Origin: Closterium sp. NIES-65
Taxonomy: Eukaryota; Streptophyta; Zygnematophyceae; Desmidiales; Closteriaceae
Length of the DNA: 64,000 bases
Direction: 5' to 3'
Assembly: GCA_948144175.1 (NCBI GenBank)
Contig: CANXME010002092.1
Location: forward strand, 310,001 to 374,000
Under the pieces are notes generated by a model. That model saw only the letters and a list, made by a program, of their open reading frames with translations. It searched no databases and had not been told where the DNA came from. Of this stretch, positions 1-12,814 are shown piece after piece; positions within the stretch are counted from its first letter, which is position 1; each line of letters begins with the position of its first letter. A program made the translations under genes and the position numbers.

Positions 1-2
1 CC

Positions 3-866
3 TCTGCCGCTACGGCCGACCTCGTTGGTCTTGAGTCGGTCGGTGCGGCGTCTGCCCCTAGCGGGAGACGTTGCTCTGGCAAGGGCAAGGGGGGCAAGGG
101 CGCGGGTGGAGCTAGCGGGGGCGGTGGAGGTGGCGGTGGAGGCGGCGGAGGGAGTGGGGGTGGCGGTGGGAGTTGTGGCGGGGGTGGAGGTGTCGGTGGC
201 GGAAGTGGAGGCGGAGGCGGCGGAGGCGGCAGCGGTGGTACCGGAGGCGGCGGTGGTGGCGGAGGTGGAGGAGGCGGTGGTGGAGGAGGTGGAGGTGGTC
301 GGGGTGGCGCTTCGCAGCGGAGCAGCACAGGTGGTGGTCAGCGCCAGCAGCAGCAGCAGCGTTCTCGGGACATTCCCCCCCCTCAGCATCTCCGTGAGTG
401 GTACACGCAGCGTCAGCGTGGTGGGGGTTTTGGTCCGTGCACCTACGTCCTTCGCTCCGGCGACCGCGCGGGTGAGCAGTGTGGGGGTGCCCACCCCACC
501 CAGCGCTGCTTTGGCCGCCTAACGGACGCTTGGCGTCAGCAGTTCCCGGAGGCTAGTGAGATCCCCCGCTGGGGAGAGCTGTCTAGGGCAGGTGTCGCTA
601 TCTATGATCTTGACTTTGATACTATCCTTGCTGCCATGTATGCTGTGACTATTAGTGATGAGGGTGAATGTTACCGGTGTTTACCGCCTGATCCGGGCAT
701 TGAGACTGCTGCTCTAGGTATTGGTGAGGTTGCTGCTCTAGGTGCCAGCGAGGCTGTTGCTCTAGGTGCCAGTGCGTCTGCGTCCTCAGGTGTTGGTGAG
801 TCTCAGGTGCCAGTGCGTCTGCGCTCTCAGGTACCGCGTCGGCTTCGGCCTCCCTCACCTTCACAC
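3..866 (+). pseudogene. copia-1 gag C-terminal part, Gly-rich with zinc-knuckle-like motif
   Basis: Open frame entering from the left edge. A run of nearly pure glycine (roughly 100-300) comes from GGN repeats. It is followed by a Gln run and the motif LREWYTQRQRG. A Cys/His cluster (C-x13-C-x3-H-x4-C, around 438-515) resembles a degenerate retroviral zinc knuckle, the nucleic-acid-binding part of Gag. The segment ILAAMYAVTISDEGECYRC and alternating Ala/Leu/Gly repeats (about 700-800) follow. The frame runs past the protease start, which lies in another frame, so gag and pol are separated by a frameshift. Assignment as gag rests on position before the protease and on the Cys/His cluster. Confidence 0.7.
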
Positions 867-1300
867 TTGACTCAGGGGCTTCTCGCTCCTTCTTTCGAGA
901 CCGCACCACACTCACGCCGCTTGGTCGGCCGGTTGCAGTCTCCCTGGCAGACCCCTCTAGGGGCCCTGTCCTCTCTCACTTCTCTAATGTCCTCCTGTGT
1001 CCGGCTGCCCCCTCTGGCACCTTGTCTGGTCTTTACCTCCCCTCGTTCTCTACAAACTTGGTGACTGGTGCTGACCTACAGGATGCGGGGGTTCACCAAT
1101 TTACTCCTGCGAGTGAGCAGGTGACCCACTGCTCGAACGCTCGCACAGGCAGGCACCTGGCCACGGTTACGCGTCCGCCGGGGTCAAGCCTCTACACCCT
1201 GACCACTGAGTCTCCTCCTGTCCCTGCGTCAGGCCAGGTAGCTGCGTCGGGTCAGGTGTTCGCTGCTACGTCCAGGTCTGGTCCTGAGTCTGCCCCCTGC
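866..1300 (+). pseudogene. copia-1 aspartic protease region, frameshifted
   Basis: Frame 2 encodes FTLDSGASRSFFRDRT. DSGAS at 869-883 is the D-S/T-G catalytic motif of retroviral-type proteases, which act as dimers and cut the polyprotein. Downstream, the stretch ending YLPSFSTNLVTGADLQDAGV (to about 1090) is the usual copia region between protease and integrase. The frame is lost near 1290-1310, where the following pre-integrase segment continues in frame 1. The catalytic motif looks intact, but the enzyme cannot be made as a fusion with the downstream domains without frameshifting. Confidence 0.8.
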
Positions 1301-1303
1301 TGT

Positions 1304-4300
1304 GTCGCCTCCTGTCTCACGAGACCCTCCTGTGGCTCCACCGTCTTGGTCACCTCTCCCTGCCTCGTCTCCGAGGCATGGCTTCCCGTGTCCTTGTCTC
1401 TGGTCTTCCCCGGTCCCTCTCTCCCCTTCATCCGGGGCCTGGTCCTTCCTGCGTCCCTTGTGTCGAGGGGCGGCTCCGGGCTGCCCCGCACTCCTCTCAG
1501 TTTCCCCCGATAGAGGCCCCGCTGCAGACCCTTCACATGGACGTGTGGGGCCCGACCCGCGTCCGTGGACAGGGTCACGAGTGCTACTTCCTGTTGGTGG
1601 TTGACGACTACTCGCGTTACACCACAGTCTTCCCCTTGCGCAGCAAGGGTGATGTCACTGAGGTGTTGATCGACTGGATCCGCGCAGCTCGTCTCAAGCT
1701 TAGGAGGAACTTCAGCTCGGACTTTCCTGCTCTGCGCCTGCACTCTGACCGAGGCGCAGAGTTCTCCTCTGGCCTTCTGCGAGCCTTCTGCCGTGTGCGA
1801 GGCATCCGCCAGACCATTACGCTTCCGGACTCTCCACAGCAAAATGGGATTGTTGAGCGCCGCATTGGCATGGTCATGGACGTCGCTCGTACGTCCATGA
1901 TGCATGCGGCTGCTTCCCATTTTTTGTGGTCGTTTGCGGTTCGGTACGTGGCGCATCAGATCAACCTTCACCCCAGGGTCTCCATGCCGGAGACCTCCCC
2001 AGCTTTGCTGTGGACGGGGACGGTTGGCGATGCGTCTGCGTTACGTGTCTGGGGATCTCGGGCGTTTGTCCGCGACCTGTCTGCCGACAAGCTATCCCCT
2101 CGTGCGGCTCCTTGTGTCTTCCTTGGCTTCCCCCCTGACGCACCAGGGTGGCATTTCTACCACCCCTCCTCTCGTTGTATTCTGTCCTCCCAGGACGTCA
2201 CGTTTGACGATTCGGTCCCCTACTACCGTCTCTTCTCCTACCGCACTCCTTCCCTCCCCCCACCTCCGCTTTTCCTTGTGCCCGGTCCCCCCCCGGTAGA
2301 CCACCTCCCCTCTCAGGGTCCTGCCCCTTCAGGTGTGTCCCAGGTAGACGCAGTCGACCCGGTGGAGGTTGCTGGTGACTCTGGTACTGCTGCGGGTGCT
2401 GAGCCTTGGGGTGCTGACTCTAGGGGTGCTGCGCGAGTGGGTGCTGGGCCTGGGGGTACTGAGCCTGGGGGTGGTGCGACTGGGGGTGCTGAGCCTGGGG
2501 GTGCTGAGCCTGGGGGTCCTTCGCCTGGGGGTGCTGCGACTGGGGGTACTACGTCGAGAGCTGCTGAGCCTGGGGGTGCCACGTCTGGAACTGCTGAGCC
2601 TGGTGGTGCGGAGACTGCGACTGCTGGACCTGCTAGTGTGACGTCTGGCGGTGCTGGGCCTGGAGGGTCTCCAGGCGCTTCCACTCGGCGGGAGCCACTC
2701 TCTCCAAAGGAGCTGCGCGAGTGGTTTGCCCGGCGCTTGAGGCGTACTGCTGGGGCTGCTGGGCCTGCGAGTTTGACTGGAGCCGGTGCTGCTGAGGGTG
2801 TTGGCGCTGAGGCTACTGCTGTCGGTCCTGACGGCGGTCCTGCTGCGGATGCTGGTGGTGCTGCTGGTGGTGCTGGAGGTGGAGGTGCTGTTGGCGCTAG
2901 TGCTGCCTCTGGGGGTGCTGGTGCTGTCCCTGCTGTGGCTGGAGTCGCCGCACGGCCTCGGCCGTACTTTGTTCCGCTCCTTCAGCAGGTTCTTAGTCTT
3001 CCTCCTCCCTTAGAGTGTCCACCGCCTGTCCTGTCACAGTCACAGTTACCGCCGGCCTCCCCACTGCCTGCTCCTTCTCCCTACACTGGTCGTACTGGAG
3101 GTCTTGCTGAGCGTCGTGAGCCTGCGTCTCGTCCTGTGTCGTCTGTTTGTACTGCTCGCGCTAGTGGTCGCGGTTCGCGTCAGCGTCCTCCTCCTGTCCG
3201 TGGCACGCACCGGATGTCTCTGCGTCCGTCCACTGCTCCTCTGCGTGCCCCTTTGCCTTCTCCTCCTCAGTCCTCTCTTCCTGCTCTTGCCGACCCTACG
3301 TCGGACTCTCTTCGTGCTGCCAGTCCTACTGTCACGCGTCTCCTTGCTACTGTCGTCATTGACCCTTTCTTTGAGTCCACTGCTGCGTCTGCTCTTGTTG
3401 CTGAGCTCGTCGACTTTGCTGCACGATGTCGTCTAGACTACGCTGCTAGTCTTGTTGCTGAGTCTGCGTCTGTCTGTCCTCCGTCCGTCGGGGGTGAGTG
3501 TGCCCTTGGCACGGACGTCCTTGAGGACAGGCAGGAGGAGTTCCAGTGCTTTGTGGCTGCTTTGCCCCATCTCGTGTCCACGCTGATTGCCCCTGAGAGA
3601 GACTCGGATGCACAAGACATCCCGACTCCTCGATCATACGCTGAGGCAATCGAGGGTCCCTACTTCTCTCACTGGTTGTCACCCATGGACGCAGAGATGG
3701 CTTCCTGGAAGTCCACAGGCACCTACGTTGACGAGGTTCCTCCGCCTGGGGCGAAAATCATCAGTGGCATGTGGATTTTCAGGGTGAAGCGGCCGCCAGG
3801 TTCTCCGCCTGTCTTCAAGGCGCGTTACGTGGCTCGAGGCTTCAGTCAGCGGCAGGGAGTTGACTACTTTCATACCTTCTCTCCCACCCTGAAGATGACC
3901 ACTCTTTGGGTGCTGCTGCACATAGCCGCTCAGCGTGACTACAAGCTTCACTCTCTTGACTTCAGCACAGCTTTCCTGCAGGGGAGCCTGCACGAGGAGA
4001 TCTGGCTGCGCCGCCCTCCTGCCTTCACTGGATTGTTTCCTCTTGGTACCCAGTGGAGCCTCCGGCGGCCAGTCTACGGTCTCCGCTACGCACCCCGTGA
4101 GTGGCACGACACACTGAGGACTACACTTGGGGGTCTTGGGTTTGCTCCTTCTACAGCCGACCCGTCGCTGCTTCTGCGCAGCGACACCTCTCTGCCGCCG
4201 TTCTACATCCTCGTGTATGTCGACGACTTGGTCTTTGCCACTGCTGACACTGCTGGACTCGCCCACATGAAGTCCGAGCTGGAGAAGAGACACACGTGCA

Positions 4301-4767
4301 CAGACGTGGGTGAACTACGCAGCTACCTTGGCTTGCAGTTCACCCGGGACAGAGCACAGCGCACCATTACCCTGACTCAGTCACACATGGTGCAGCAAGT
4401 CCTTCAGCGCTTTGGCTTCACGTACTCCTCGCCTCAGGCCACTCCTCTGTCTACTCGCCACTCGCTCTCAGCTCTGCCTTCGGATGAGTCCGTAGAGTCG
4501 AGTGGCCCATACCCAGAGCTTGTTGGCTGCCTCATCTATGTGATGACCTGCACACGAGCTGACCTTCCATACCCTCTTAGCATCTTGGCACACTATGTTG
4601 CTCCTAGGAGACACCAACCAGAGCACATGGCTGCAGCGAAGAGGGTGTTGCGCTACGTGTGCAGTCCGTTGGGCATGGGGCTAGTGCTTGGAGGGCGACG
4701 TCGAGTAGTCCTCACAGGTCACGCTGACGCTTATTGGGCTGACGACCAGGCTCTGCAGCGGTTGTCA
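1304..4767 (+). pseudogene. copia-1 integrase and reverse transcriptase (pol, interrupted)
   Basis: Pre-integrase zinc-binding segment (LLWLHRLGHLSLPRL then CVPCVEG, an HHCC site) at about 1310-1480. The integrase core follows: LHMDVWGP and VVDDYSRYT (first Asp region, 1530-1620), HSDRGAEF (second Asp, 1741-1764) and GIVERRIG (Glu, about 1850-1870). A Gly/Ala/Glu-rich linker of degenerate GAEPGG repeats fills about 2390-2980. RT begins near 3680 (MDAEMASWKSTGTYVDEVPP) and carries the catalytic YVDD motif at about 4216-4230. The start of RNase H (TGHADAYWADD) is reached before the frame hits a stop inside the inserted solo LTR. The pre-integrase segment has lost its in-frame link to the protease. 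Confidence 0.92.
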
Positions 4768-4897
4768 TGACAAAAGTTAGAAGAAGAAAGAGGAATGAAC
4801 TAGCAGAAATGGGGATACAAATAGCAAACCCTAGAAGGGTTGTACTCGCTATAGAGCACCCCACTACAGGCTAGAACATAAGAATAATATTCTGACA
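4768..4897 (-). mobile_element. 130-bp copia-type solo LTR inserted in copia-1 RNase H
   Basis: A clean insertion bounded by TG...CA and flanked by a perfect 5-bp target duplication, TGTCA (4763-4767 and 4898-4902). Removing it rejoins the RNase H reading frame of copia-1. In reverse complement it matches the LTRs of copia-1, -3 and -4: it starts TGTCAGAA, has GTAGTGGGG in the middle and TAGGGTTT, and ends TTTTGTCA. It is therefore a minus-oriented solo LTR left by recombination of a related element. Confidence 0.9.
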
Positions 4898-4902
4898 TGT
4901 CA

Positions 4903-5334
4903 TAGGGTTACACCTTCAGCCTTGGCTCCGGCTTTGTTTCGTGGCGGTCTACCCGCTCGTCTTCTGTTCTCAGCTCCAGCTGTGAGGCTGAGATCTACGC
5001 AGGGGCCATGGCTGCACAGGAGCTACGCTGGCTCACCTACCTGCTGACTGACCTAGGAGAGGCGCCTCGTTCTCCTCCAGTTCTGTACGTAGACAACAAG
5101 GCCATGCTGGCCTTATGTCGGGAGCACAGACTGGAGCACAGAACGAAGCACATTGCTCTCCGCTACTTCTTGGCTCGTGAGCTACAGCAGCGTGGTCAGC
5201 TCCGTCTCACCTACGTGGCCTCTGAGGCCAACACTGTTGATATCTTCACCAAGGCCCTTCCGCCTTGTGATTATCTGCGCTTCTGTACTTTGCTAGGTCT
5301 TGTGCCTACCTGGCCTCACTTGCTCACTTCTTGA
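4903..5334 (+). pseudogene. copia-1 RNase H, C-terminal part
   Basis: Continuation of RNase H after the solo LTR. It encodes GYTFSLGSGFVSWRSTRSS, then SSCEAEIYAGAMAAQELRWL (catalytic Glu region), VLYVDNKAMLAL (Asp), HRTKHIALRYFLAREL and the terminal AFTKAL-like signature ANTVDIFTKALPP. It ends at a stop at 5332-5334. RNase H degrades the RNA strand of the RNA:DNA hybrid. The sequence is intact from here to the stop, so the solo LTR is the main lesion in this domain. Confidence 0.9.
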
Positions 5335-5533
5335 TCTTGTTTGTATTGTATTCTTTCTATACCTGCACTTGCTTGTTTACCTTTATATATATGTTCTTGC
5401 ATGTGAATTGGTCTTGTGGCCTTACTCTTGTGCTCGGACTGTGTGGTGACTTTGTGATCCACCCTGAGCTTGCTTTGCTTTGCTTGACTGGTCTTGTGAC
5501 CGCTTGTTCTCCCCTACTTTACCTATGGGGGTG

Positions 5534-5658
5534 TGTCAACACTATAGCTTATACATTTGTGTAGGCTGTAGTGGGGTAGCCCATAAGGGGTACAACCTAA
5601 TTAGGGTTAGTGTACCCAAGTGTTTCTTAGTTCATTCATCCATTCTCATTTCTCGTCA
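5534..5658 (+). repeat. copia-1 3' LTR
   Basis: Starts TGTCAACACTATAG directly after a short polypurine-like tract (CTATGGGGGTG, 5523-5533) and shares GTGTAGGCTGTAGTGGGGTA with the other copia LTRs here. The 3' boundary (CGTCA at 5658) is my best estimate because the 5' LTR is outside the window. At about 125-134 bp these LTRs are unusually short for autonomous copia elements. Confidence 0.75.
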
Positions 5659-6684
5659 CCCACCTCCCCCGTCCCCATTTCCTTTCTAGAAAGCGAGTCT
5701 GCACTCAGCGTTCGATTCGAATAGAATCGTCAATAGTCCCTAACCTATTCCAGATTTTCCTCATGCTAACAGTTGTCGTCCTCGGTGGTTATTGGGAGTT
5801 TCCCACCGCCATTTCTGACGCCATTAGGCTGTCAAAAGCGCAGCTTGCATGTCCTCCAAAAGGCCGCGGTACTCGTTAGTGGCGACTATCCTTCGCGACC
5901 TTTGCGGAAAACGCGTTATCTTGGATGACCAATCGGAAGCCGAGATTATAGGATCATGGCATGTGCGATTGTCACGTGTTAGGAACAGAACGCTGCGATG
6001 CCGGTCGCGTACTCTTGACGTAACCAGGGCGGCATTTGTTTCGCAGCGCTCGATTTTCTCGTCACGATGCCCATTTCCATTTCAAGTGTTTCAACGTGAC
6101 ATGGTCAGCACAAAGGATCGCAATCTAGCTCACGTGCCTCTCTTGCTAGCGCTGCCGAACAGACGAAGCGCACTACCCGCGCGCTCGAAGATGATTGGGA
6201 GTTGTCGCGTCGCGCGAGCTGCTGGTAGCTGGCAGCACATGCTTTCCGTCTGTTTCAGCAAGAAATTGCTGAGAGAAACATATTGTGCTACATGTGCTGG
6301 AGAATCATGGTACTGTGCAGGCACAAGCTGTGCTGGAGAAACAACAGTGCTGCTAGCACTGACACGGTCTGGAATCTCGAGCGAGTTCCTCCTCCACTCG
6401 ATCCAGGTCAATCTGTTACCGAGCTGCCAGCTTATAGCTTCGCGAGTCGCCTAGCACTCATCCCTCTCATGTGTCGTCAGGCTCTTCGTTATCTCACCGT
6501 TCAAGCGGCTGTCATGAGTGTACTAATACTGCTACCCTGTCAGTCCGCCAAAAGCCTGACGGACCACCCAGCCTACTCCTCTCAGAGAGGCTCTCACAAA
6601 GCTGCTGTCCCGTTTCCCCTCTCCTCAGCAACCGCAGCATTTGCCTCTTTTCAGCAACGTTGCTGATCAGTACTGATCATCGTC
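5659..6684. other. no recognisable gene; possible 5' flank of the following open frame
   Basis: No domain or conserved exon recognised. A 201-codon frame (5849-6454) has no resemblance to a family I know and overlaps others, so I do not call it. A short palindromic TGATCAGTACTGATCA lies at 6665-6680, just before the next start codon. Confidence 0.4.
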
Positions 6685-7829
6685 ATGACGCCCCCTGACG
6701 GCGATTATCTCCGTTTTCTCATCTCGAACAAGCTATTTTTCTATCCCCCTTATGTTCCGTCGCACGGCCGCCGCCACATCGATGCCTTAAGCGGAACCGT
6801 TGGGGCGGCCGCATCCCTTCCCCGCAGAAACGAACACGCCGCGGCGGGAGGTGGCCGCATCGGCGCGTCCAGGTGCGATGTATCGCACGAGCTGGAGCCG
6901 CGGCTCATCCGTGGCGCCGCCGCCCCCGCGTCTAGCCGCCGCTGTGAGCCACGCGGGGACGGCGACTCCTCCGTGAGCGCGGAACTGCTCCGAGTCGCCA
7001 TGATACGCAGCTGGTTGATCGCACCCGCTGCACCCCCTGCCGATTCTAGTAGATTCGCCTCGCCGCCCGTTACTACCGGCGCCCAGCAGCAGCTGTCAGC
7101 GGAGGAGGCGTGGCCACGGAAGAGGACGCGGGAGTCAGAACCGGCGGCGCCGGCAGAGCAGCCTGCAGCAGAGCAGGCAGCTGAAGAGCAGCCGGCGGCA
7201 GAGGCGCCGTGCAAGAGCTATAAAGTAGAGCAGAGCTATAAAGTGAGCCGACTCGGAGTCACGGCGAGGAGCGCCGCCGCGCCTCTCATTCCCGAGCCAC
7301 CTCAGTTGCCGTGCAACACTATCACATCAAATAGCAACCGTACCGGACCGCACAGCACCGGTCTCCTTCCCCAAGCACCGCGTACGTGGAGCCAGCACGG
7401 CAAGGCCGAGGCGCAGCTTTCCGGGGAAAGGGACCTGCAGTGCAGATCTCCTGTGGAAGGGCTGACCTTGCACGGCCCATGGGTTGGTACCAGCAGTGCT
7501 GGTACTACTAGTCCCACCATTGCCCTCGCGGAGGTCCCAGCCGCACAGAGTGCTGCCAGTGGCAAACCCGAAGGTTTCACTCCCCGGGCGGAGGCACTAG
7601 CAGCTGCTTGCAGTTGGGATGGGCGGCTGCTGGGGGAATCTAGCCAGGGCGTGGGGGGTGCGGCAGGGGAACGAAGCGGGGGAAGCGGGGAGAGTGGGGG
7701 AACGGCGGGACGGGCGGAAAGTTGGCCCTTTCGCTTTGAGGGAAACGGGGAGCGTGTGGATAGTGGGGGGCGGAATGCAAGCACCGTGTCCACATGGCGC
7801 GACTGGATTGGCTCGCGAGACTGGCAGGA

Positions 7830-7993
7830 GCTACAGCAGCAGCTACAGCACCAGCTGCTGCTGCAGCAGCAGCAGTGGTGGCGGCAGCAGCAGCAGGAGC
7901 AGGAGCAGCTGCAGCAGATGCAGCAGGAGCTACAGCAGCGGCTGCAGCAGTGGCAGCTGCGGCAGCAGCAGCGGCAGCAGCAGCAGCACGTGC
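7830..7993. repeat. CAG/CTG trinucleotide-rich tract
   Basis: Interrupted CAG repeats encoding the Gln-rich block of the long open frame. Both strands are open through it, which shows that openness here is weak evidence for coding. Confidence 0.85.
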
Positions 7994-8324
7994 AAGCATC
8001 TGCACAGGAGATGGAACGACAGCTGAGTCTTTTACCCTTTCAAAGGGCTTGCAATGGAGGCAACCAACCCCTGTTACACTCCCCTGCCCTCCCTCCCCCT
8101 CGCTCTGCTCCCAACACACACCCTCACAGCCTCCCAAAGGCCCCGGAACCACACACATCCTCAAAAACTTTTGCCGCCATTCCCTCCGCAGCCGATGCTG
8201 CCACCACACCACCTCTTTCTTCTCCCTTTGAAAGCACACACTCTCTGAGCTTCTTGCCTGCCAACCCCCACCATGCCGTTACTCCCTACCCAAGCAGCAG
8301 TGCTCCCGACCATTCCACTGCAGC

Positions 8325-8426
8325 CGCATCTGTTGCGAGAAACCCGGGATCAGGCAGAGGCCTTGAGGCGAGCTTTGAGGCGCCTCAAAACGCATCTCTT
8401 GCGAGGAACCCGGGATCAGGCAGAAG
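8325..8426. repeat. 36-bp tandem duplication split by the GAG-GCGC-CTC palindrome
   Basis: Copies at 8325-8360 and 8391-8426 match at 33 of 36 positions. Between them lies a 30-nt spacer containing TTTGAGGCGCCTCAAA (8374-8389). The duplication keeps the reading frame of the surrounding open frame (66-nt period). Confidence 0.85.
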
Positions 8427-8729
8427 CCCGGCGTGTGGGTCAGTGGATCTGTCCCTTCGTTTGGGATTGAGCCAAGAGGCAGAAGAGAAAGAGGCAGAAG
8501 AGAAAGAGGCAAAAGAGAAAGAGGCAAAAGAGAAAGAGGCAAAAGAGAAAAAGGCTGCAGGGGGGGATGATGAAGGAGGTGCGGGTGGAGCAGACGAGCA
8601 AAGGGGAGTGTCATCCTGGGGATTGTTATCCATGCCAGGCCATCAGTGGTACGCCCCTTATGGGGGATGCACCTCGTGTGACGCCAGGTCTCATAAGTCA
8701 GCTTTTGCAGCGTTGAGCGACCCTGTGTG

Positions 8730-8995
8730 TTGCCTCAAAGCGGTTGGGCCTGTGGAGCCGGGCTTCAGCGCACCTGTGCGCGCACATGGCGTTGAGACTT
8801 CTCAGGAGCCAGGTTTCAGGGCGTCTAGTTTTGAGGCGCCTCAAAGCCATGTGGCTTGTCTCATGGCTGTTGGGCCTGTGGAGCCGAGTTTCAGAGCACC
8901 TGTGGAGCCGAGTTTCAGCGCACCTGTGGAGCCGAGTTTCAGCGGACCTGGGCTTGAGTCGCATCACAAGCCGAGTTTCAGGGCGCGTGTGCATG
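8730..8995. repeat. degenerate repeats of a GAGCCGAGTTTCAG unit separated by palindromes
   Basis: At least five copies of a unit around GAGCC(G/A)(G/A)GTTTCAG. Three junctions carry palindromes or decayed forms: TTGAGACTTCTCAGG (about 8793), TTTGAGGCGCCTCAAA (8830-8845) and TTGAGTCGCATCACAA (about 8953). Two further copies lie in simple tandem without a palindrome. Confidence 0.7.
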
Positions 8996-9319
8996 CACGC
9001 GGCATGCAGCGGCGGAGCAGCCCATTCACACTGCCAGCTGTTCCCGAGGGCTATGCACTGCCGCATGGTAGAACCTGGGCGTGTGAGTTTGCTAATGCTG
9101 CTGCTACCGCTGTTGCTGCCGCTACTGCCGCCGCTGCTGCTGCTGCTCCTGCTGCTCCTGCTGCTCCTTCTCGCGCTGCTGCTGGCGCATGTGTGGAAGT
9201 GTCTGGGGGGTATGCAATGGCGCGGGACAGCATCTGGGAGTGTGAGTCTGCTGCTCCTGCTGCTGCTGCTGCTGTTGCTGGTACTGCTGGTTCTGGTGCT
9301 GGCCTAACAGAGAGCATCT

Positions 9320-10200
<881 letters not shown>

Positions 10201-10317
10201 AAAGGGGTTTGGCTGGTAATAAGCCAGGTAGTCTGTTGTTGGTGCTGCTGCCACGGCGGGGGGAGGGACAAGACATCCTGCTGGGTAATAACGCAAAGTG
10301 AGGCTGGTGTGTTCGGG

Positions 10318-10335
10318 AGGGGGGGGGGGGGGGGG
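10318..10335. repeat. poly-G tract
   Basis: About 18 consecutive G inside a G-rich stretch (10315-10350). It could form a quadruplex and is prone to length errors in assembly. Confidence 0.9.
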
Positions 10336-11147
10336 AGGGGAGGAGGGGTGCAGGACGCTTCATCGCAGCTGGAATAAAGCAGGGTTGGTCAGTTGGTGCT
10401 GCTGCTGACACGGCGGGGAGACGGACAAGGCATCCATCCAGGAATTAAGCATAGTGGGTTTGCTGGTGACCGGGGAGGAGGGGAAAGGGTAGAGGGCACA
10501 TTACTGCAGCTGGAATAAAGCACCTGTTCAAGGGGCAGATGGCTTACTGGTATTTGATTTTGTCTGGTCACCATTCCATGCCATCCCCACATGTAATTTC
10601 TCATTTGTTCAAGATAGAACGATAGTATTGGTCTGCTGCCGTCTTGAAAAACCCGTCATTGACAAATGAATAATGTTACTCTGGTACGGTACATGATTGA
10701 TTTGCCTTCCGATACAGGTACCACGTAAGTAATAATGCACGCATCCGGTGAGTGAGTGACTGCTGTGGTGGCTGCAGTTGCATCTGGGAGAATCATGCAG
10801 CAGGGGTTTGGACTGGATGTGTGTGTACCATAGGAGGTGAAGAGAACAAGGCCGTAGTGTACATATACAATTCAGCACATGTAGACTTAATCAGCAAACC
10901 GTAAAGCAGGTTGAGAATTTAGTGTAAGAGGCGGCCAATTCAGGAAACAAATACCGAGGTACTCGATGAAGACAAGAACAGACGGTGGGTGTCAGCAGGG
11001 TAGGTGGGATGCTCCTCACATCCACTATTCTGGTATCTAGGCACCTAAGCGGACAGGAAGTGAGCTCCAGCACCAGCAGGTTCCTCGCACCTTCTATATC
11101 ACTGCTGCTGAGACCAATACCGTGTTTCACCCTCCCTCAAGGGGGTA
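10336..11147. other. no recognisable gene
   Basis: Unique-looking intergenic sequence between the repeat block and the 3' flank of CHRD gene A. No domain or exon pattern seen. Confidence 0.5.
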
Positions 11148-11149
11148 AG

Positions 11150-11447
11150 ACCACCAGAGGACCACTGATTCAGAGGCTACCCATTAGAATTTACCCACTC
11201 ACACTATCCAGGACACTGCAGGCCAGCAGCACTCACTGTTCAAGTGGTTCCTGTTTTAAGTCTCCCTATATGCCCCTGGCATTGACCCGCTTCCGCATTG
11301 TAAGGCTCTATCGCCCCAGCCATTGCATATGTACAGCAGGAATGGCGGCACTCTAAACTCCATAGAAGCTCCACTTAAAGCCACTCTAGCATGGATTCCA
11401 CGGGTACAGCAGGAACAGCAGCACCCTGAATGACACTTAAAGCCAGA
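11150..11447. repeat. 3'-flank repeat of CHRD gene A, related to 20760-21089 and 31090-31142
   Basis: Contains a block with ATTCAGAGGC...ACCCACTCACACTATCCAGG that resembles 20875-20925. It also has tandem units AAAGCCACTCTAGCATGGAT + TCCACGGGTACAGCAGGA (about 11380-11420 and 11440-11475). The same unit lies next to CHRD gene B and was the target of the hAT insertion, so the flank was duplicated with the gene. Confidence 0.7.
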
Positions 11448-12814
11448 CTAGCACGGATTCCACGGGTACAGCGAAAACGGCAGCGCGAGCCTGAACTGCC
11501 CCCTGATCGCCCCAACAGGCCGGGTCACAGAGCTCACCACAGCATAGTACCGCCCCGGACCCCCGGCGATCTCCCGAACAATAGAGTGCACGGATCTAGC
11601 AGAGCCAGGAGGGTACTTCTTATTAGCCTCATAGTACCATTTCTGCAAGTTGTACGCGTTGTTGCTGTTGCTGCGGGTCCATTGCCCTAGGACAACCCAC
11701 ACAGGCGGGCCGTTGATGCCTGCGTGGGCTTTGTTTACAGTCTGGGCGATGAGGGAAGAGGAGAGCGCGTGCGCTCGCAGGCGAATGTGCACGTTGGTCT
11801 GCCCGTTGTACCTTTCATGGGGGGTGGAGAGGGCGAGGGGAGGAGAGAAATGGATGGCTAGACTAGACCTCTGCAGCCTTGCACCAGAACCTCCGGGCGC
11901 CCCAGCCTGCACTCTTCAAGTGGAGTTGCAAGTTGCACCCAGCAACACCAGCGATTCCGGCCGCCAGAGATTCCGGGCGCCAGAAATTCCTGGCGCATGA
12001 AATTCTGGGCGAGCCACTGCAGGTTGCAGCCAGCAACAGCAGCAACACGGAGTGACTCCATCCGCCACAGGGGTTACTTCCGACAATGGACTGTCCACTG
12101 CCAAGCCAAGCACTTCTCCTGGTCCTCAAGGCTCAAGGCTGTACCTCTGTACACTTGCACCGGTGCCGCACCATTTGAACCAGATCCCTCAGCGATGGGA
12201 TCTCCCCCGAGGGTGGACTCAACTTGGCCCACACCTTCACCTTCATTTGAAAATCAGACCCCCCCGGCGCCCCTCACCTGTAGACTTGCACGAGTGCCAC
12301 GCCGTCAGCAGTGGGATCTCCCCCCACAATGGACCGCACACTGCCGGGGCTCAGATTTGCCACCAGCTCGCCTGCAAACAGAAGAACCACACAGCGTCGC
12401 ACAGCACCGCACCGCACAACGCAGTGCACGGCAGGTGTCACAAGTGCTTAGAGATTGATAGAAGCTACTCACACCGGGAATGCACCAAAGCCACGCCGTC
12501 AGAAGAGGGATCTCCCCCAACAATGGACTGTACACTGCCCGGGCTCAGAGATTGATAGAAGCCATTCACACCGGGATCTCCCCCTACAATGGACTGTACA
12601 CTGCGCGCATTCAGATCTGCCACCAGCTCGCCTGCGACACAGAACCACACAGCGCCGCACGGCACCGCACAGCACACAGTAGGTGACACAAGCCTTCAGC
12701 ACGTGACAAAATCCGTCTGCTGCACTGGGATCTCCCCCCAACATCTCCCCCCAATCCATCGTGCGCACTGCCCACGTTGCCACCAGCGCACCTGCCACAC
12801 ACGAGCACACACGG

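Larger units (their letters stand above)
1..5658 (+). mobile_element. Ty1/copia retrotransposon copia-1, left end outside window, degenerate
   Basis: A plus-strand Ty1/copia element in the order gag, protease, integrase, reverse transcriptase, RNase H, 3' LTR. The 5' LTR and the start of gag lie left of the window. Gag reads in frame 3, the protease motif DSGAS (869-883) in frame 2 and integrase-RT in frame 1. Active elements of this group usually encode one polyprotein, so at least two frameshifts have accumulated. RNase H is split by a 130-bp solo LTR. Codon use is very GC-rich, with long Gly/Ala linkers in gag and between integrase and RT. It is closely related to copia-3 and copia-4 at the right end of the window. 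Confidence 0.93.
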
